This document shows, piece by piece, positions 22,001 to 33,800 of a stretch of 64,000 bases of DNA. The notes under the pieces were generated by a model that was given only the letters and a program-made list of their open reading frames with translations, had not been told where the DNA came from and searched no databases. The stretch is from Forficula auricularia (Eukaryota; Arthropoda; Insecta; Dermaptera; Forficulidae): the NCBI GenBank assembly GCA_024734495.1, contig JALMQS010000089.1, forward strand, positions 4,292,586 to 4,356,585. Direction: 5' to 3'. Made by a program: the position numbers and the translations under genes. Position 1 is the stretch's first letter. Every line of letters starts with the position of its first letter.

Positions 22001-22200
22001 TGATTTTTTTAGAAAATTTTGAAAAAATTAATTTGAAAAATTTAGAGTATTTAATAGTTATTTCATTATAAGAATTAAATAGTTATCTTACCTTAACAGC
22101 CAATGTCTCGGGCCTAGTCCAGGGATGTTGACTCCACAGGGACACACACACACATACATACACTCTCGCACAAGTAAAAATATACTCGCGATAGGTTTCG
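19076..22200 (-). repeat. Tandem array of eight splice-bordered non-coding units
   Basis: Two blocks alternate about eight times. Block A includes 'gggatgctgactccac' and 'ggaacacac' (near 19340, 19660, 20075, 20760, 21030, 21460, 21735, 22120). Block B is 'aatgttagtattagtagg' plus 'cgtgcacctacctg' (near 19391, 19835, 20497, 20795, 21200, 21497, 21770, first at 19076). On the minus strand each A+B unit looks like an exon: it begins after '..ttttcag' at gtaggtgc and ends '..ttaag/gtaaga'. Exon-like pieces come in short (~90 nt) and long (~230-480 nt) forms separated by ~200-nt AT-rich spacers. The long ones add a block with 'tatactcgcgattcg'. All three frames of the short unit contain stops, so coding is unlikely. 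Confidence 0.7.
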
Positions 22201-22229
22201 GTTTCGAAGGGAAAAGATTCGTGAATACA

Positions 22230-22730
22230 CGGATTAAATTTGGATAGAATTAGGGATAGGACATGATTTTTTTCTAATTCTATGCAAATAATTAATATAA
22301 GGGATGAAGGGTTGTTTAGACGGGAAGGGTTGTTTATTATTGAGGGATGGAGTCAGCTGAGAGGGTGGATGAAGGTGGGGAGGCCATATTGTAACATTCA
22401 CAATCGATGTTTCATCGATCACTGCCTTACACTCACTGTCCAATCTCCCTATCACTCCCCTCCTTATATACCTTCGTGTCCCTATCACCCCCCCACTCAC
22501 ACCCATACCACTGTCCCCTATCTCCCCCCTCAAATTCCCCTTCATTGTCCCTATCTCTTTCCCTCTTATATACCCTTCGAGGGCAATTAGTGCAAACTAT
22601 TCTTAGCTTATCTTCCGAGATAATCTTAATCGGATTAGCAATGTTCGTCATACTATTTTCACTAATCACCACTAATTACTTAACCGTGATTATAGCACAC
22701 CATTCGACTTTCACTTATCACTACTATTAT
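22230..22730. other. Pyrimidine-rich low-complexity stretch
   Basis: From 22430 to 22580 the + strand is a C/T-rich run with repeated 'ccctatc' and 'cttatata' words, and open frames there on both strands are composition artefacts. It lies just upstream (minus sense) of the exon-like array, so a promoter-proximal role is possible but not shown. Confidence 0.4.
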
Positions 22731-22736
22731 TCAAGT

Positions 22737-23050
22737 CAGTGGTTTTTAACCTTTTTAAGCCGCGACCCAAAAAAGCCAAATTTTTTTAATTATCCTTTTT
22801 TAGATCATATACTTAATCAATTTTCTTTAATTTTATAATCATGACCTTTTTTTATAACGAATGATACTTTTCAATCCAAGGAAAATTTAATGAAAAAGCA
22901 ACTGTTTTTAATATTTTTACTTTCAATACATAGTATTGAACAAATTAAAATATATATTTTTTTGGAAATAAATATAGTAAAAAACTTTTTTAACGACTCT
23001 GCGTGACTCAAAAAATATTCTTAGCGACCCATATATGTTAAGAATCACTG
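22737..23050. mobile_element. hAT MITE, complete
   Basis: Begins 'cagtggtttttaacctttt', ends 'ttaagaatcactg'. The flanks 'attcaagt' / 'atttaagt' make a 7-of-8 target duplication. An 8-bp duplication with CAGTG..CACTG ends is diagnostic of hAT. The interior 'gccgcgaccc' and 'agcgaccca' words match 1-314. 314 bp, no transposase. Confidence 0.8.
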
Positions 23051-23054
23051 ATTT

Positions 23055-24070
23055 AAGTGATAGTCGAATGTTATGCACTGAACACGACTAAATAATTAGC
23101 AGAGGTAAGTTTAGTTATAATTTATTTATTTTAAGTTATCCCCCCCCTCCCCCCGATAAAATGAATTAGTATTTAATTTTTCCGGAGTTGGATTCGGCCT
23201 ACTAAAATTATCAGGAGTCGGAGTCGAGTCTTTTTTTACTGACTCCGCAGCCCTGGGGAAACTGTACACAAAGATTTCATAAAAAAGTGTCAGCCACATC
23301 CATATAAGCTCACCGGGTAACTGAAACTTTAATTTTAAAACCCGCTAATAGCGCATGACAAATAAAATTTATTAAAATTAGTAAATTTAAATTATTCTTT
23401 TAAAACCCCCACTAATTGTTTAAGACAAATAAAATTAGGGAAAATTTAAGTTATTATTTTAAAATCAAGGCTAGTCTTTTATTTCCCATCTATTAGGTCA
23501 TTTCCCCTTTATTGTAACAAACAAATTCAAACAGATATGTGGCTAAAAAAGTTTCACTTCAATAATTAATTGCAATAATATTTTTATTCTCTCTAAATCA
23601 GTGTTTATAAAAATGGGGTCGCCAAGCGAAATGTTGGGGTCTGGATTCCCGTCTTTAACCATTCGCTTGAATCTCTCGGCTCGTATGGAGAAATACAAAA
23701 ATCGGGCTCTGATAAATCACTAACTTCCATTTCTACTGAAAAATTTCTAATTATTACAGTTTTGGTTGTTAAAATAAATTGAATATATGCCTCGAGAATT
23801 ATTATCAATCAATGTGGTGTCATTCACAAATGCATTAGCATCTGTCGAAGTCTGAAATTGGATTCTAATTTTAAATTGATTAATACTACTGATACCAAGA
23901 ACAGTATGATTAAATTTGTTCATTTTTACATAAATAAATTTCCCAAATAGCTTGGATGTAAATGTTTAGACATTAATTTTGTTACAACATTTGATTCAAC
24001 TAGTTCAGACAAAGGTGTATTCTCATTTATGCTAGTTTCTTTGCCATCACTGTCAATATAGAATTTAATT
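23055..24070. other. Intergenic, no gene supported
   Basis: AT-rich sequence with a C-run at 23142-23156 and a short direct repetition of 'aaaacccgctaat' / 'aaaaccccc actaatt' words (23335-23420). The open frames here are short and lack motifs. The hAT-like 'aatcagtgtttataaaaatggggtcgcc' at 23597 may be another eroded MITE end. Confidence 0.35.
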
Positions 24071-24074
24071 TTTT

Positions 24075-24760
24075 CCAGTGAAAACAAAGTTTTAAGTATC
24101 TTTTTGGGTGTCTTTTTTTGAAAAAAGATGGAAATTATTTCAAAAATCAACCCAGTATATAATATTATTAAATGAATTTAACTTTAAAGGACATCATAGA
24201 TATTAGTTGAAATATTTTTACATTGCATATCAGAGAGGTTCGTCCCCTTAGGAATCGAACCCAAGCGCTAACTAAGCTTGCCGGGCCAGTAGCCAAACCC
24301 TTAAGACAAATCTCTCTCTGACATGCAACATATATAATTATTATAGCTAGATTTTTCACTCCCTTCAACTCAAAGGGAATAGTGAAAATTCCTGCTAAAC
24401 TGAAAAAGTTTTCAGTGACGGACCCATGGATTTTACAGTGAAAACAAAGATTTAAGTATCTTTTTGGGTGTCTTTTTTTGAAAAAAGATGGAAATTATTT
24501 CAAAAATCAACCCAGTATATAATATTATTAAATGAATTTAACTTTAAAGGACATCATAGGGAGTGAAAAATCTAGCTATAATAATTATATATGTTGCATG
24601 TCAGAGAGAGATTTGTCTTAAGGGTTTGGCTACTGGCCCGGCAAGCTTAGTTAGCGCTTGGGTTCGATTCCTAAGGGGACGAACCTCTCTGATATGCAAT
24701 GTAAAAATATTTCAACTAATATCTATGATGTCCTTTAAAGTTAAATTCATTTAATTTTTT
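24075..24760. repeat. Composite direct plus inverted duplication containing tRNA-like palindromes
   Basis: A ~124-bp block (24075-24199) recurs directly at 24437-24558 ('tttttgggtgtcttttt', 'ttcaaaaatcaacccag'). The segment 24168-24365 recurs inverted at 24558-24754, so the same 60-odd-codon frame appears on both strands. Inside each inverted copy is a tRNA-like unit with a B-box 'ggttcgattcc' and edges 'catatcagagagg'. Identity between copies is very high, so the rearrangement is young. Confidence 0.75.
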
Positions 24761-26320
24761 CCTTTAATTCAACATATACAAAAAAAGGTCCCTTGTCATC
24801 AACACCATATAGGTTATCATGAGATTTACCTAACAACTCAACTTGAGCTGATGGTTGTGTTTCTGGGGAAGGTTGACCCCCCCCCACCCAGAACCCCCCA
24901 TCTTTGTTATATCACTATTAAATTATAGTGTAATTTACAAATAAAGCGAAATTAAAACAAAATGCAATGTTAAATTATAATAATAACAAAAAAAGAAAGG
25001 CAGACAATCTTATCTTATTCCAGGAAGAAGCACTTAAAGAAAGAATCAAACACACGACCTCTCTCTATGCTAGCTGGACTCAGACTGAAATTATAATCTT
25101 GCAATGATACAAAACTATTTTAATATACTTACGTTATTTGGAACCTCTTCCCTTGTAGGTACCAATATTCGATCCTTCACCAATCATTTCCATTGGAACT
25201 CAGGCATCTCGTGAACTTCTATCTTTTTCTAACTTTTCGTTTTCATTTAAGAAATGTTTCATAATCTTAGCATGCTTTTCATTATCCTTTATTAGTTGCA
25301 TTTTTCTTTTCCTATAGTAAGAACCAGGCATCTTTTTTCTCCAAGACATTTTTCTATCGTTTAATCGGTCGGCATTCGCATAAAAAACTACCGCTAACTT
25401 GCTAATTAAATAGTAACTGTCGTATAATCTTGCGCCTTTTTGATGGCACCGCTGAGTCTGCTTCGTTTCCCGATTTCCCCCATTCTGGGGGTGGGGAAAG
25501 GAGACATTGTAAATTATTTTTCACCTTTTCAAAGCGGTCTTTTTTAAATCTTCCATACAAAGTATGCTCTATAAATAATTTTATGCATGTTATAAAAATT
25601 TCGATAGGCGCTTTGATCCCTACTTTACTTTTTCAAAACTTCATCCTCATTGCGGCACGACTTATCATTGTGCAATTAAGATGAAACTTTGTTTTAATTG
25701 TAGCAAATTTAATCTAGTTTAAAAATGTATAGAGTGATCTTTGTCAAAAACCTGCTCTTTCATGGTCAAAATGGGAAAAAAAATCGGAAAAAGTGCGAGT
25801 TTTTGGAATTTGCGAAAAAAAATTCTCAACTAGCGCTTGAGCCCGAACGGTTGGTCGGAGAAAAAACTTAAATGATGAAATTTGTAGGAAATTTTATGGA
25901 CTTTCATTTTAAATAGGAAGGTTATTTACGAAAAGTTGATAGTTTTCGAGTTATAAGCAAAAAACCGCCAAAAAATGAGATTCTTTTCATTTTTGGCGTT
26001 TTTGACAATGTTCTGTCACGAAATTTTATTAGCAAACCTCAGATTCGGATTCAGCATACCCAAAAACATAAAGGATCGAAGAAATTACAACTAGCCAAAA
26101 ACTTTCCGGGTAAAACCACAATTTGACTGGACTATTTGTTTTAATAAAAAATAAATCCCACAAATATTTTGCTTTGTGGATTCCCCCCCCCCCCCCCAAT
26201 GAAATTTTCTGACTACGCCACTGGTCCCACGTGCATCGAAGGGTTAATGCTAATTTGTTGTCCTTCCGTCAAGTTTAATCCGAGGAGATCAAACTGTCAT
26301 CTTCAATATTTAAAAATATA
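24761..26320. other. Intergenic, repeats of unknown class
   Basis: No gene is supported. C-runs lie near 24881 and 26183. The stretch 25690-26130 ('ttttcgagttataagcaaaa', 'gatgaaatttgtaggaaa') has the style of the foldback repeats at 8189-8785 but I could not close its ends. Confidence 0.35.
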
Positions 26321-26324
26321 ATTT

Positions 26325-26993
26325 AATTTTTGTTTTTCAGAGGATGAGGAACAAAGTAAGTGTTTATTTACGACTTATTAATTGCAACGTTATCGCCACT
26401 TTTATTGCAGCTTCTTCAGGCTCTTGATAAATAAAGCTCTTAACACTTTGTCAATTTTTTAAGCTCTGCCATTATTACACATATAGACACTCGAATACAT
26501 TTCTATTTCATCATCAAACAACTCAAAAACACCAATATCAACAAATATACAATTATAATTTTTATAATTTCACTGGTAAAATTTAAAACATTACAAAAAT
26601 AGTCATCATATTATTAAACTATTTATACAATATATAACTATATACAAAAATCGGTCAAAATATCTTAAAAAATATATATACAAGCGACGGAAATTTTTTC
26701 CTTTTTTCCTTTATAAATTAATTTATCTTTATTACTCTCGCTGGTCAAATTCAAAAAAAAATTTGTATATTTGTTGATATTGGTGTTTTTGAGTTGTTTG
26801 ATGATGAAATAGAAATGTATTCGAGTGTCTATATGTGTAATAATGGCAGAGCTTAAAAAATTGACAAAGTGTTTAGAGCTTTATTTATCAAGAGCCTGAA
26901 GAAGCTGCAATAAAAGTGGCGAAACGTTGCAATTGATAAGTCGTAAATAAACACTTATTTTGTTCCTCATCCTCTGAAAAACAAAAATTACAT
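26325..26993. repeat. Young inverted repeat (~227-bp arms) with hammerhead motifs
   Basis: The arms 26325-26551 and 26767-26993 are almost identical inverses. They share 'cagaggatgaggaacaaa', 'cttcttcaggctcttgat', 'ctctgccattattacac' and 'gtttttgagttgtttgat'. The spacer is ~215 bp. The right arm keeps an intact hammerhead core on +. The left arm (minus) has lost it by a few changes (GATAA for GAAA). The outer edges read 'tttttcag/aggatgagg', which may relate to a spliced RNA source. Confidence 0.8.
26885..26939 (+). ncRNA. Hammerhead ribozyme motif, complete
   Basis: Outer stem I: TTATCAA (26885-26891) pairs with TTGATAA (26933-26939), 7 of 7. Internal loop GA/AA. Inner stem I: GC/GC. Core CTGAAGA 26896-26902. 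Stem II GCTGC/GTGGC (26904-26908 with 26916-26920, two G-U pairs). GAAA 26921-26924. Minimal stem III in ACGT. Predicted cleavage follows U26928 (GUU). Position 7 is A instead of the usual U, which is permissible. Confidence 0.7.
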
Positions 26994-26999
26994 TAATAA

Positions 27000-27950
27000 G
27001 TTATGGAACTGAATCCCAATGATGAAAATTTAAAAATATATTATGAAACATTTCTATTATTTGGATGGATCTGGAGGGGGAAAAAAATCACAAAAATAAT
27101 CTTCAATTGAAATATATATCTTTTTTTTATTATTTGATAATTTAAACAGCAAAAATTTAAATAAATAGTGGTAACATACAAAAAAAATATATATATTTAT
27201 ATAATATTTCAATATAAGTATAGAGATGAATTAGATAGATCTAAAGAACTTTTTTTACTTTTTTCTATTGGTTTTTATCAAGATAAAAATATGGATATAA
27301 TAAGGCACTGGAATAAGTGAACGAGAAACTAAAAAACAAAAAAAGAAACAACTTTAGAACAATCTCAATCAATTCTTTCCAATCTACATATAGGTAGCTT
27401 TTTGTTTCCGTTCTATTTTTTATATTTAATTCGATATAATGACAAGCGTTTTTCTTTTGTTCTAAAAAATAAATTCATCAATATTATGGATTACAGAATA
27501 TATTACAATGAAATAAAATTAAATTTATTATTATTTAAATAAATTTTTTCTTTATTTTTTTTACTTATCTACATTATATGGGAAGATTCTCATATATAAT
27601 ATATATAAAGACTAATTTTATATATCTCTAAAGGAAATAATTATAATAATTTGATTAATTATATTTCAATAATACTTTTTAACATGTTCGAATCTTTATG
27701 GTTCGAATAATATTAGGATGACAACACACACGATCCGATTATCACTAAGAATATATACAAACTTGATTATATTTTAATCAATGGTGAGAAAAATTAGGCT
27801 GATATGCCTGTGTCTTAACGCAATTATTACATATTCTGTTAAATTAAAAATAATGATTTCACTAACAAGTGTATAGCATACGTATATTTAAGGCTTATTA
27901 TAGTAAACAGTGAAATAAAAATGAAAGATTTAACAGTAAACACGATAAAG
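27000..27950. other. AT-rich intergenic DNA, no features
   Basis: Homopolymer-rich AT sequence. No ORF, repeat end or RNA motif that I can support. Confidence 0.4.
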
Positions 27951-27953
27951 AAC

Positions 27954-28440
27954 TACACTGCAGTGCAAAAAAAAATCCAGCCACCAATAAAAACTTTTTA
28001 AATAGAAAATCATTTTTAATTTTTTTTACAAGTAACCATACATTATTGAAATTCTTGCTTATTGCAAGTGTAATTGCTACTTGTTTTTGACTTAGCCCTT
28101 GATTAATTAGGTACACAATTTGACCTGCTTGAACTTCAGAAATATCCATTTTGTTTATTTTATCTTTCTATCAATGATGCTTAATTCAAAATTATTCATT
28201 TTATTGATATTTCAAATAAAATTTGAGAAAGTAGGATAATTTGTAATTGTATCTTTTAATTTAATTTCACTTATTTTTACTTTTTTTTATAAGATTCAAA
28301 AATTATCAACAATATTTATTGAATATGTTAGTTTAAGAGTTAATAGAACAAATTATATGGTTATTTGTAATTTTTTTTTAAATAATTTGGTATTTAATAA
28401 AGCTTTTATTGGTGGCTCGAATTTTTTGCACCGCAGTGTA
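27954..28440 (-). mobile_element. Tc1-like MITE, copy B, with transposase-start relic
   Basis: Ends 'tacactgcagtgcaaaaa' and 'ttttttgcaccgcagtgta' are inverse. On the minus strand from 28149 an open frame begins 'MDISEVQAGQIVYLINQGLS' and continues as a helix-turn-helix ('QKQVAITLAISKNF'), the DNA-binding start of Tc1-type transposases. The catalytic domain is missing. Confidence 0.8.
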
Positions 28441-28618
28441 GATAAGAAGGAATATTCATATTTATATATTGATATATTTTTAAATAAGGCGTACGTATTA
28501 AGGTATATTAGTATTCCCTTAAATTGATATCCAATGATAAAGACATAATTTCTCAAAAATATTTCTATAATATTATATATTTATAATTTTAAATTTATCT
28601 AAAAATTTTAGTAGAAAT

Positions 28619-28781
28619 TACAGTCGAACCGGCTTATAACGAGCCCTGATTTAACAAGAATTCGGAAATACTTGGTTGCTACAATGTTAAGTTAAAAACG
28701 AAACCGTTTTCTACGTGGGATCGGTTATAAAGAGCAAACATCAGGGTCCCTTCGCGCTCGTTATAAGCGGGTTCAAGTGTA
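28619..28781. mobile_element. pogo/Tigger-like MITE
   Basis: Begins 'acagtcgaaccggcttataa', ends 'cgttataagcgggttcaagt': inverse ends of the 'CAGTxGAACCxxxTTATAACGA' kind seen in pogo-type MITEs, in TA-rich flanks. 163 bp, non-coding. Confidence 0.65.
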
Positions 28782-29019
28782 TTTTAACAAAATTAATATT
28801 TCTAATAAAAAGATAAGGTTTTTTTTAGTTTAATTACAGTCCTCACAAATAATAATTTAAAACAAGTCAGTAATAATCAAGAATAATTTAAAATAATACC
28901 TCTTCAGAAATGAATAATTATTATTATTATGTATTATTATTTTTATAATACTGTGGATTCATTATATTATGACGGACTTATATATGATTTAGTTGTTTAT
29001 TTTTTTGGTCTAAAATATA

Positions 29020-29250
29020 AGGTGATTCAGAAGAAAAGTGTAATATTTTGGACAATGAGAGTATGGATCATTTTAAAAAAAAAGTAGATGTGAACATGTT
29101 TATTATTCTCAAATGTTTCAGAGTTTCGGCTAGTTGAATGTTGTGAAAGTACCATAATAATACATTATACTTGATACATATGGTAGATTTTGTTATAATT
29201 AGCCATATTATCGTCTTTAACAATATTCAATTTTACCCTGAATCACCCCC
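29020..29250. mobile_element. Small MITE with 'ggtgattcag' ends
   Basis: 'aaggtgattcagaagaaaag' and 'accctgaatcaccc' form short inverse ends. The interior words 'ttgaatgttgtgaaagtacc' return at 30190-30225. No ORF. Confidence 0.45.
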
Positions 29251-29259
29251 CCCCCCCTA

Positions 29260-30333
29260 ATATTAATTATATCTTTATTTGGAAGATAAGAAATTAAATG
29301 TAGGTATATTACTATTTCTAAGAAAACAAAATATTTTAGCAGAGTAGAGATCATCGTAAAAAAAAAGTTGAAATGATAATATTTAAATTATTGTTTAAGT
29401 GAATCATTTGTTTGAATTTTGTGGCAAGACCCTAAAAATGATTGAATTAATGACAAAACAAACTGTCTACGGTCATTCGTATTGTTATTGTGGGTGATGG
29501 AATCTAGGCAGACAATCAAAAGCACAGAGGAACAGACATTAAAAAAAAAGTATGAAACAATATACAATCAGTATGGTGAGCTCAGTACGCCAACATATGC
29601 CGAATAGGGAGTGAGAATATTGATAAGAACATTTGTTTGATATATACATTTATACCTGGTATAAATACTTAAGATTTATTTATACCTTTGTATATCTTTC
29701 TACAGGTTGGAGAGACCGTTTTGCTGGTCATGGATTTGATATATTTTCTTTCGTTTTTGTGAGGGTATGTGTGTGTATTTCTGCTGCCTTATCGACCAGA
29801 GTTCCTCCCACTGGGGAGGAAATCTCTTTTCAGGACCACTACAGGATAGAGAATGGATATTTGTTTCTTAATCAAACGATTTTGATATTATTTTGGACAA
29901 TTTAGCATCAGAACTGATTCAAAATTCAGAAAATGCTATTATGAGCCTAAATTTATCAGAAATTATTGTATTGTCGCTTTTCAGAGGTTCCGTTCAAAAC
30001 TCAAAATAGGACCTTATTAAATGTCACTAAAATGTCTGGCTCTGTCTGTATTGTCCCCATATCGCACAAAAACATGTTTGAGTTTCGAAAATATCTGAGA
30101 AATAAACATATTTTAAGAGACGAGATTATTGATTATTGTAAAAAAAAAATTATACGAACATGTTACTAGTTATGTGAATCGATTCGAGAATTGAATATTG
30201 TGAAAGTGCCATAATAATAGATACATTCATTGATCCTCACTGTCGTTTGCCGATATATACTTATTCACTTAATTTTTTCAATGCTTTAATATAGAAGATG
30301 AGAAATTACGTGTTTATCATTAAATCAAAGAAT
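29260..30333. other. Downstream flank of the ARHGEF10-like gene
   Basis: No convincing gene. The open frames at 29633-29905 and 29966-30169 lack recognised motifs, and their codon composition is ordinary for the region. The 3' UTR of the minus-strand gene must begin below 30334, but I see no clear poly(A) signal to choose. Confidence 0.35.
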
Positions 30334-30860
30334 TTAATTGATCGTTTCCCAGACGACAAGATGCGCACAGGAATCTCCCATGTCTATATTGGCTGGTCCT
30401 CGCCAATTTTTATACCCTCTTGCAGCTGCTAGCGTTACACAGACATGACGCTGCCGGGAGGATTTACTCGACTGCTGATTATTTACAGTTGCTAACGTGT
30501 TATTTGAATTCGGATCATCTGTCTGGGTTGATTTATCAATCGGCAGTCTGCTGCTGGTGATTGAAGTTGAGTGACTGGTCGATTCATCATCTTCCACTGG
30601 ACGCTCGGATCCTGAAGACGTATAGTGGGAAGAAAGTGAATCGACCGACCAGGCTTCGGAACCCGTAACATCGGCATTGGTGTTCGGATTGATATTGGAA
30701 TTGCCGTTGGCAGACTGATTTGGCCCGCCGGAACTTGTGAGGCATCCATCAGCTTCCAGAAGAGACGAGAGTTCCTCATAGGCTCCCTCCGAGCCGAGAC
30801 TTAAACGTTTGGCTGCCGCTGCGACGCCGCCTCCAGCACACATCAGTTCTCCATATAGGC
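30334..30860 (-). CDS. ARHGEF10: ARHGEF10-like exon l (terminal)
   Basis: 527 nt, acceptor 'tgatttctag', stop TAA at 30336-30334. A long disordered Ser/Asn/Thr-rich stretch leads to 'RQRHVCVTLAAARGYKNWRG' and 'GDSCAHLVVWETIN' at the very C-terminus, the closing propeller strand. Confidence 0.9.
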
Positions 30861-33800
30861 CTAGAAATCAAACAAAAAACATTCATTGTAATTGAAAATT
30901 TATAAAATTGCTAAATTTGTGTGATTAAATAATAATAAAATTTTACAAAAATACTTGATGTCTATAAAATGCAAGTAATTAATATAGCAAAGGGTGTGTA
31001 GTTTGACAGTGAATATTCACTGTGAAACTACACACCCTTTACTTTATTAATTAATATTATGTTTCCCTATAAATCGTACACCACTTTCTCTAAGAAATGA
31101 AGTAAACTTGACCAAGATACAGTATAACTAACCCATTATGTATTTAAGTTGTACCTTTGGTCAAGTTTACTTGCATTTTATAGACAGAGTTATGTGGTGT
31201 TTTTATTTATATTATTATTTTAGAATATCTTAAATTCTTTGCTCATATAGTTTTATTTTGTAAAAAAAGTGCTCCGTATTGAAACAAAAAATCAACATAG
31301 ATAATAATTTACCTATAACAAAGAGATAGAGTTTTTCAATTATTTTTTATTCTTATTTATATTAATGTGAGATATATGATAACATCAGGTGGATATAATA
31401 TATCTCACATTAATATAAATAAGAAATAAATTGGTGTTGTTATCGTCCATAATGAATATTTTTCTTTGTGTCTGGTTTTTGGGTAGTTGGAATTGAAATA
31501 AAATTAGAAGTTAAATTTTCGAAATGTTGCTACGTTTCGCAATATATTTTTCTACTTCTCAGGCGATATTTGAACTTAATTTCCTCTTGAAAATTAATAT
31601 ATAGATCATTACACACCGTATGTCGATCAAAATTCAACAAATCAATGACATCCTTTTGATTTTTACACTATTTATAAAAAAACACAATCGTTTTATATAA
31701 GGCCTAACTGACACAGATAATATTAATAAAAATAAAGAATCTTGTCAATGGTAATACATTAAAAATATTGTCTGCAGAATGTGCGGAATTGTAGCAACAT
31801 TTCGAAAATTTAACTTCTAATTTTATTTCAAAACCAAGTACTCAATAACCAGCAACAAAGATAAATAAAAATAAAAAATATTTTAATAAAAGAAAAGAAC
31901 TTAAATATATTATTTGGGAAAATTATTATTTACTATGAGTATTATTACTACTACTATTCACTAGGTCACTTGTTTCATGTGTAAGAAATAAAAGAGAGAT
32001 AGTTTTTTCAATATATACCGGGTGAGTTTTTTATCTTGAGACAGTCTTATAACTCAAAAAACAGTGCATTATATGGAAAAAAGTTTCAAATAAAAGTTTA
32101 TTTATATCGAAGGGGAAACTAAACTACGCCATTGTTTGTCGACCTAGAACAAGCTTTCAAGGGTATTTCAAGGTCAACTTCTGTTTTTTAAATGGAAACC
32201 TATATATTTCTTTACGGATCCTTAATTGTCAAAAAAAAACTGAACAACTTTCATAAGAACTATTTTTTTATCCGACATCAAATAAACAAAATATTAAATC
32301 AATTAGATTTCAAAAAATAATCTTAATAATTATTTTTAACAATTATTTAACTTAATTATCAAATAATAATGATCAAATAATTAATTATTAAATAAATAAT
32401 TATTGAATCGAAAAGTCAGAACAATGAAAATAAGCATTTATAATGATATTAAAACTTCGTTATACTCAGATTTAAGAGATTATTTTCTACTTAATAGATC
32501 TTTTTAAAATTCTTGTCCTTAAAAATGTTTATTTCTCGTGTCAATCCAGTAGATAGTTATATTGTATTACCATAATAAAAATGGAGCATTTTTTGTTAAA
32601 GACAGAATTAAAATGGTCTTAATTTATGGGGAATGTGGAAGAAGTGTTATGGGGCTGCCAATGAAATGACGAATGGATGCCGAGTATTTTTCTGACAGGG
32701 ATACAACCTCAAGAGCTTCATTTTATTGTTTTGTACCAGAAAATGTAAAGGCCACGAAGAAACTGGAACAGGCCAAAATAAGGAATTTGGAACTGGAATA
32801 CTTGGGATACATTCTGGAATATCACAGATCAATGTCGAAAAAGTATTAAAATATTAATTATTATTAAATTATTTATGTAATAATTAAATATTTGATCATT
32901 ATTTTTTGATAATTAAGTTGAATAATTGTTAAAAATAATTATTAGAATTTTTTTGAGATCTAATTGATTTAATCATTTGTTTATTTGATGTTGAATAAAA
33001 AAACAGTTCTTATGAAAGTTGTTCAGTTTTTTTTGAAGATTAAGGATCCGTAAAGAAATATATAGGTTACCATTTAAAAAACAGAAGTTGACCTTGAAAT
33101 ACCCTTGAAAGCTTGTTCTAGTTCGACAAACAATAGCGTAGTTTAGTTTCCCCCTTGAGATAAATAAACTTTTATTTGAAACTTTTTTCATCTAATGCAT
33201 TTTTTTGAGTTATAAGACTGTCTCAAGATAAAAAACTCACCCGGTATATTTCGGACTATCAGGAGATACAAAAAATAACTGAAACAACTTATAGTAAATA
33301 ATAATTTTCTCAAAAAATATTTTTACTTTTCTTTTATTAAAATAAAATATGTTTCACCTCGCACCAACACCAGACTATCTAAAAATTATGAATAAAAAAA
33401 TAATTATTGATGTATCTCTTTGATTTATGTAAATTATTATCTATGTTCCAATACAGGCACTGAAGAAGCTGTCAATAAAATGTAGTGAAACAGTAATGCA
33501 TAAACTGTCTACCAATTAATGAATAACAATAAAATACTATCCACGATAGTGTTCTCATTTAACAATTTCCGTACAGTTCCAAAAAAAAATCCATAAAAAC
33601 ATATATAATATAAATTAATAAATAAAAATGTTTTGTTCTTACCATAAACATCACAGGAGTCTTGAGATGAAACAGATAATGCAGGAGTTCTAGATCGTTG
33701 CGAGTCACTCGTGTTGAGCCCGCGTCCTGAAGACGGCGAACCTTGTGAGGAGTTTTGAATTTGAGGAGAATTCGATTGCATGTTGGAAAATTGATTGGTG

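Noticed and set aside
19076..22200. CRISPR-like or phage-type repeat array
   Set aside because: Units are 270-660 bp with splice-like borders in an intron-bearing eukaryotic context; nothing bacterial is present.
22234..22838. Overlapping open frames of 79-143 codons on both strands
   Set aside because: They come from a pyrimidine-rich low-complexity run; both strands are open together, and no motif or splice context supports them.
24168..24754. Identical ~65-codon frames on opposite strands as a duplicated gene
   Set aside because: They are the two arms of an inverted duplication of a tRNA-like repeat; the 'protein' is a by-product.
29633..30169. Two + frames (90 and 67 codons) downstream of the ARHGEF10-like gene
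   Set aside because: No family motif; the interval contains words of a MITE seen at 29020-29250; no paired splice sites that I trust.
30492..30779. 95-codon minus frame within the terminal exon
   Set aside because: Out of register with the frame that ends in '..HLVVWETIN' and joins exon k.
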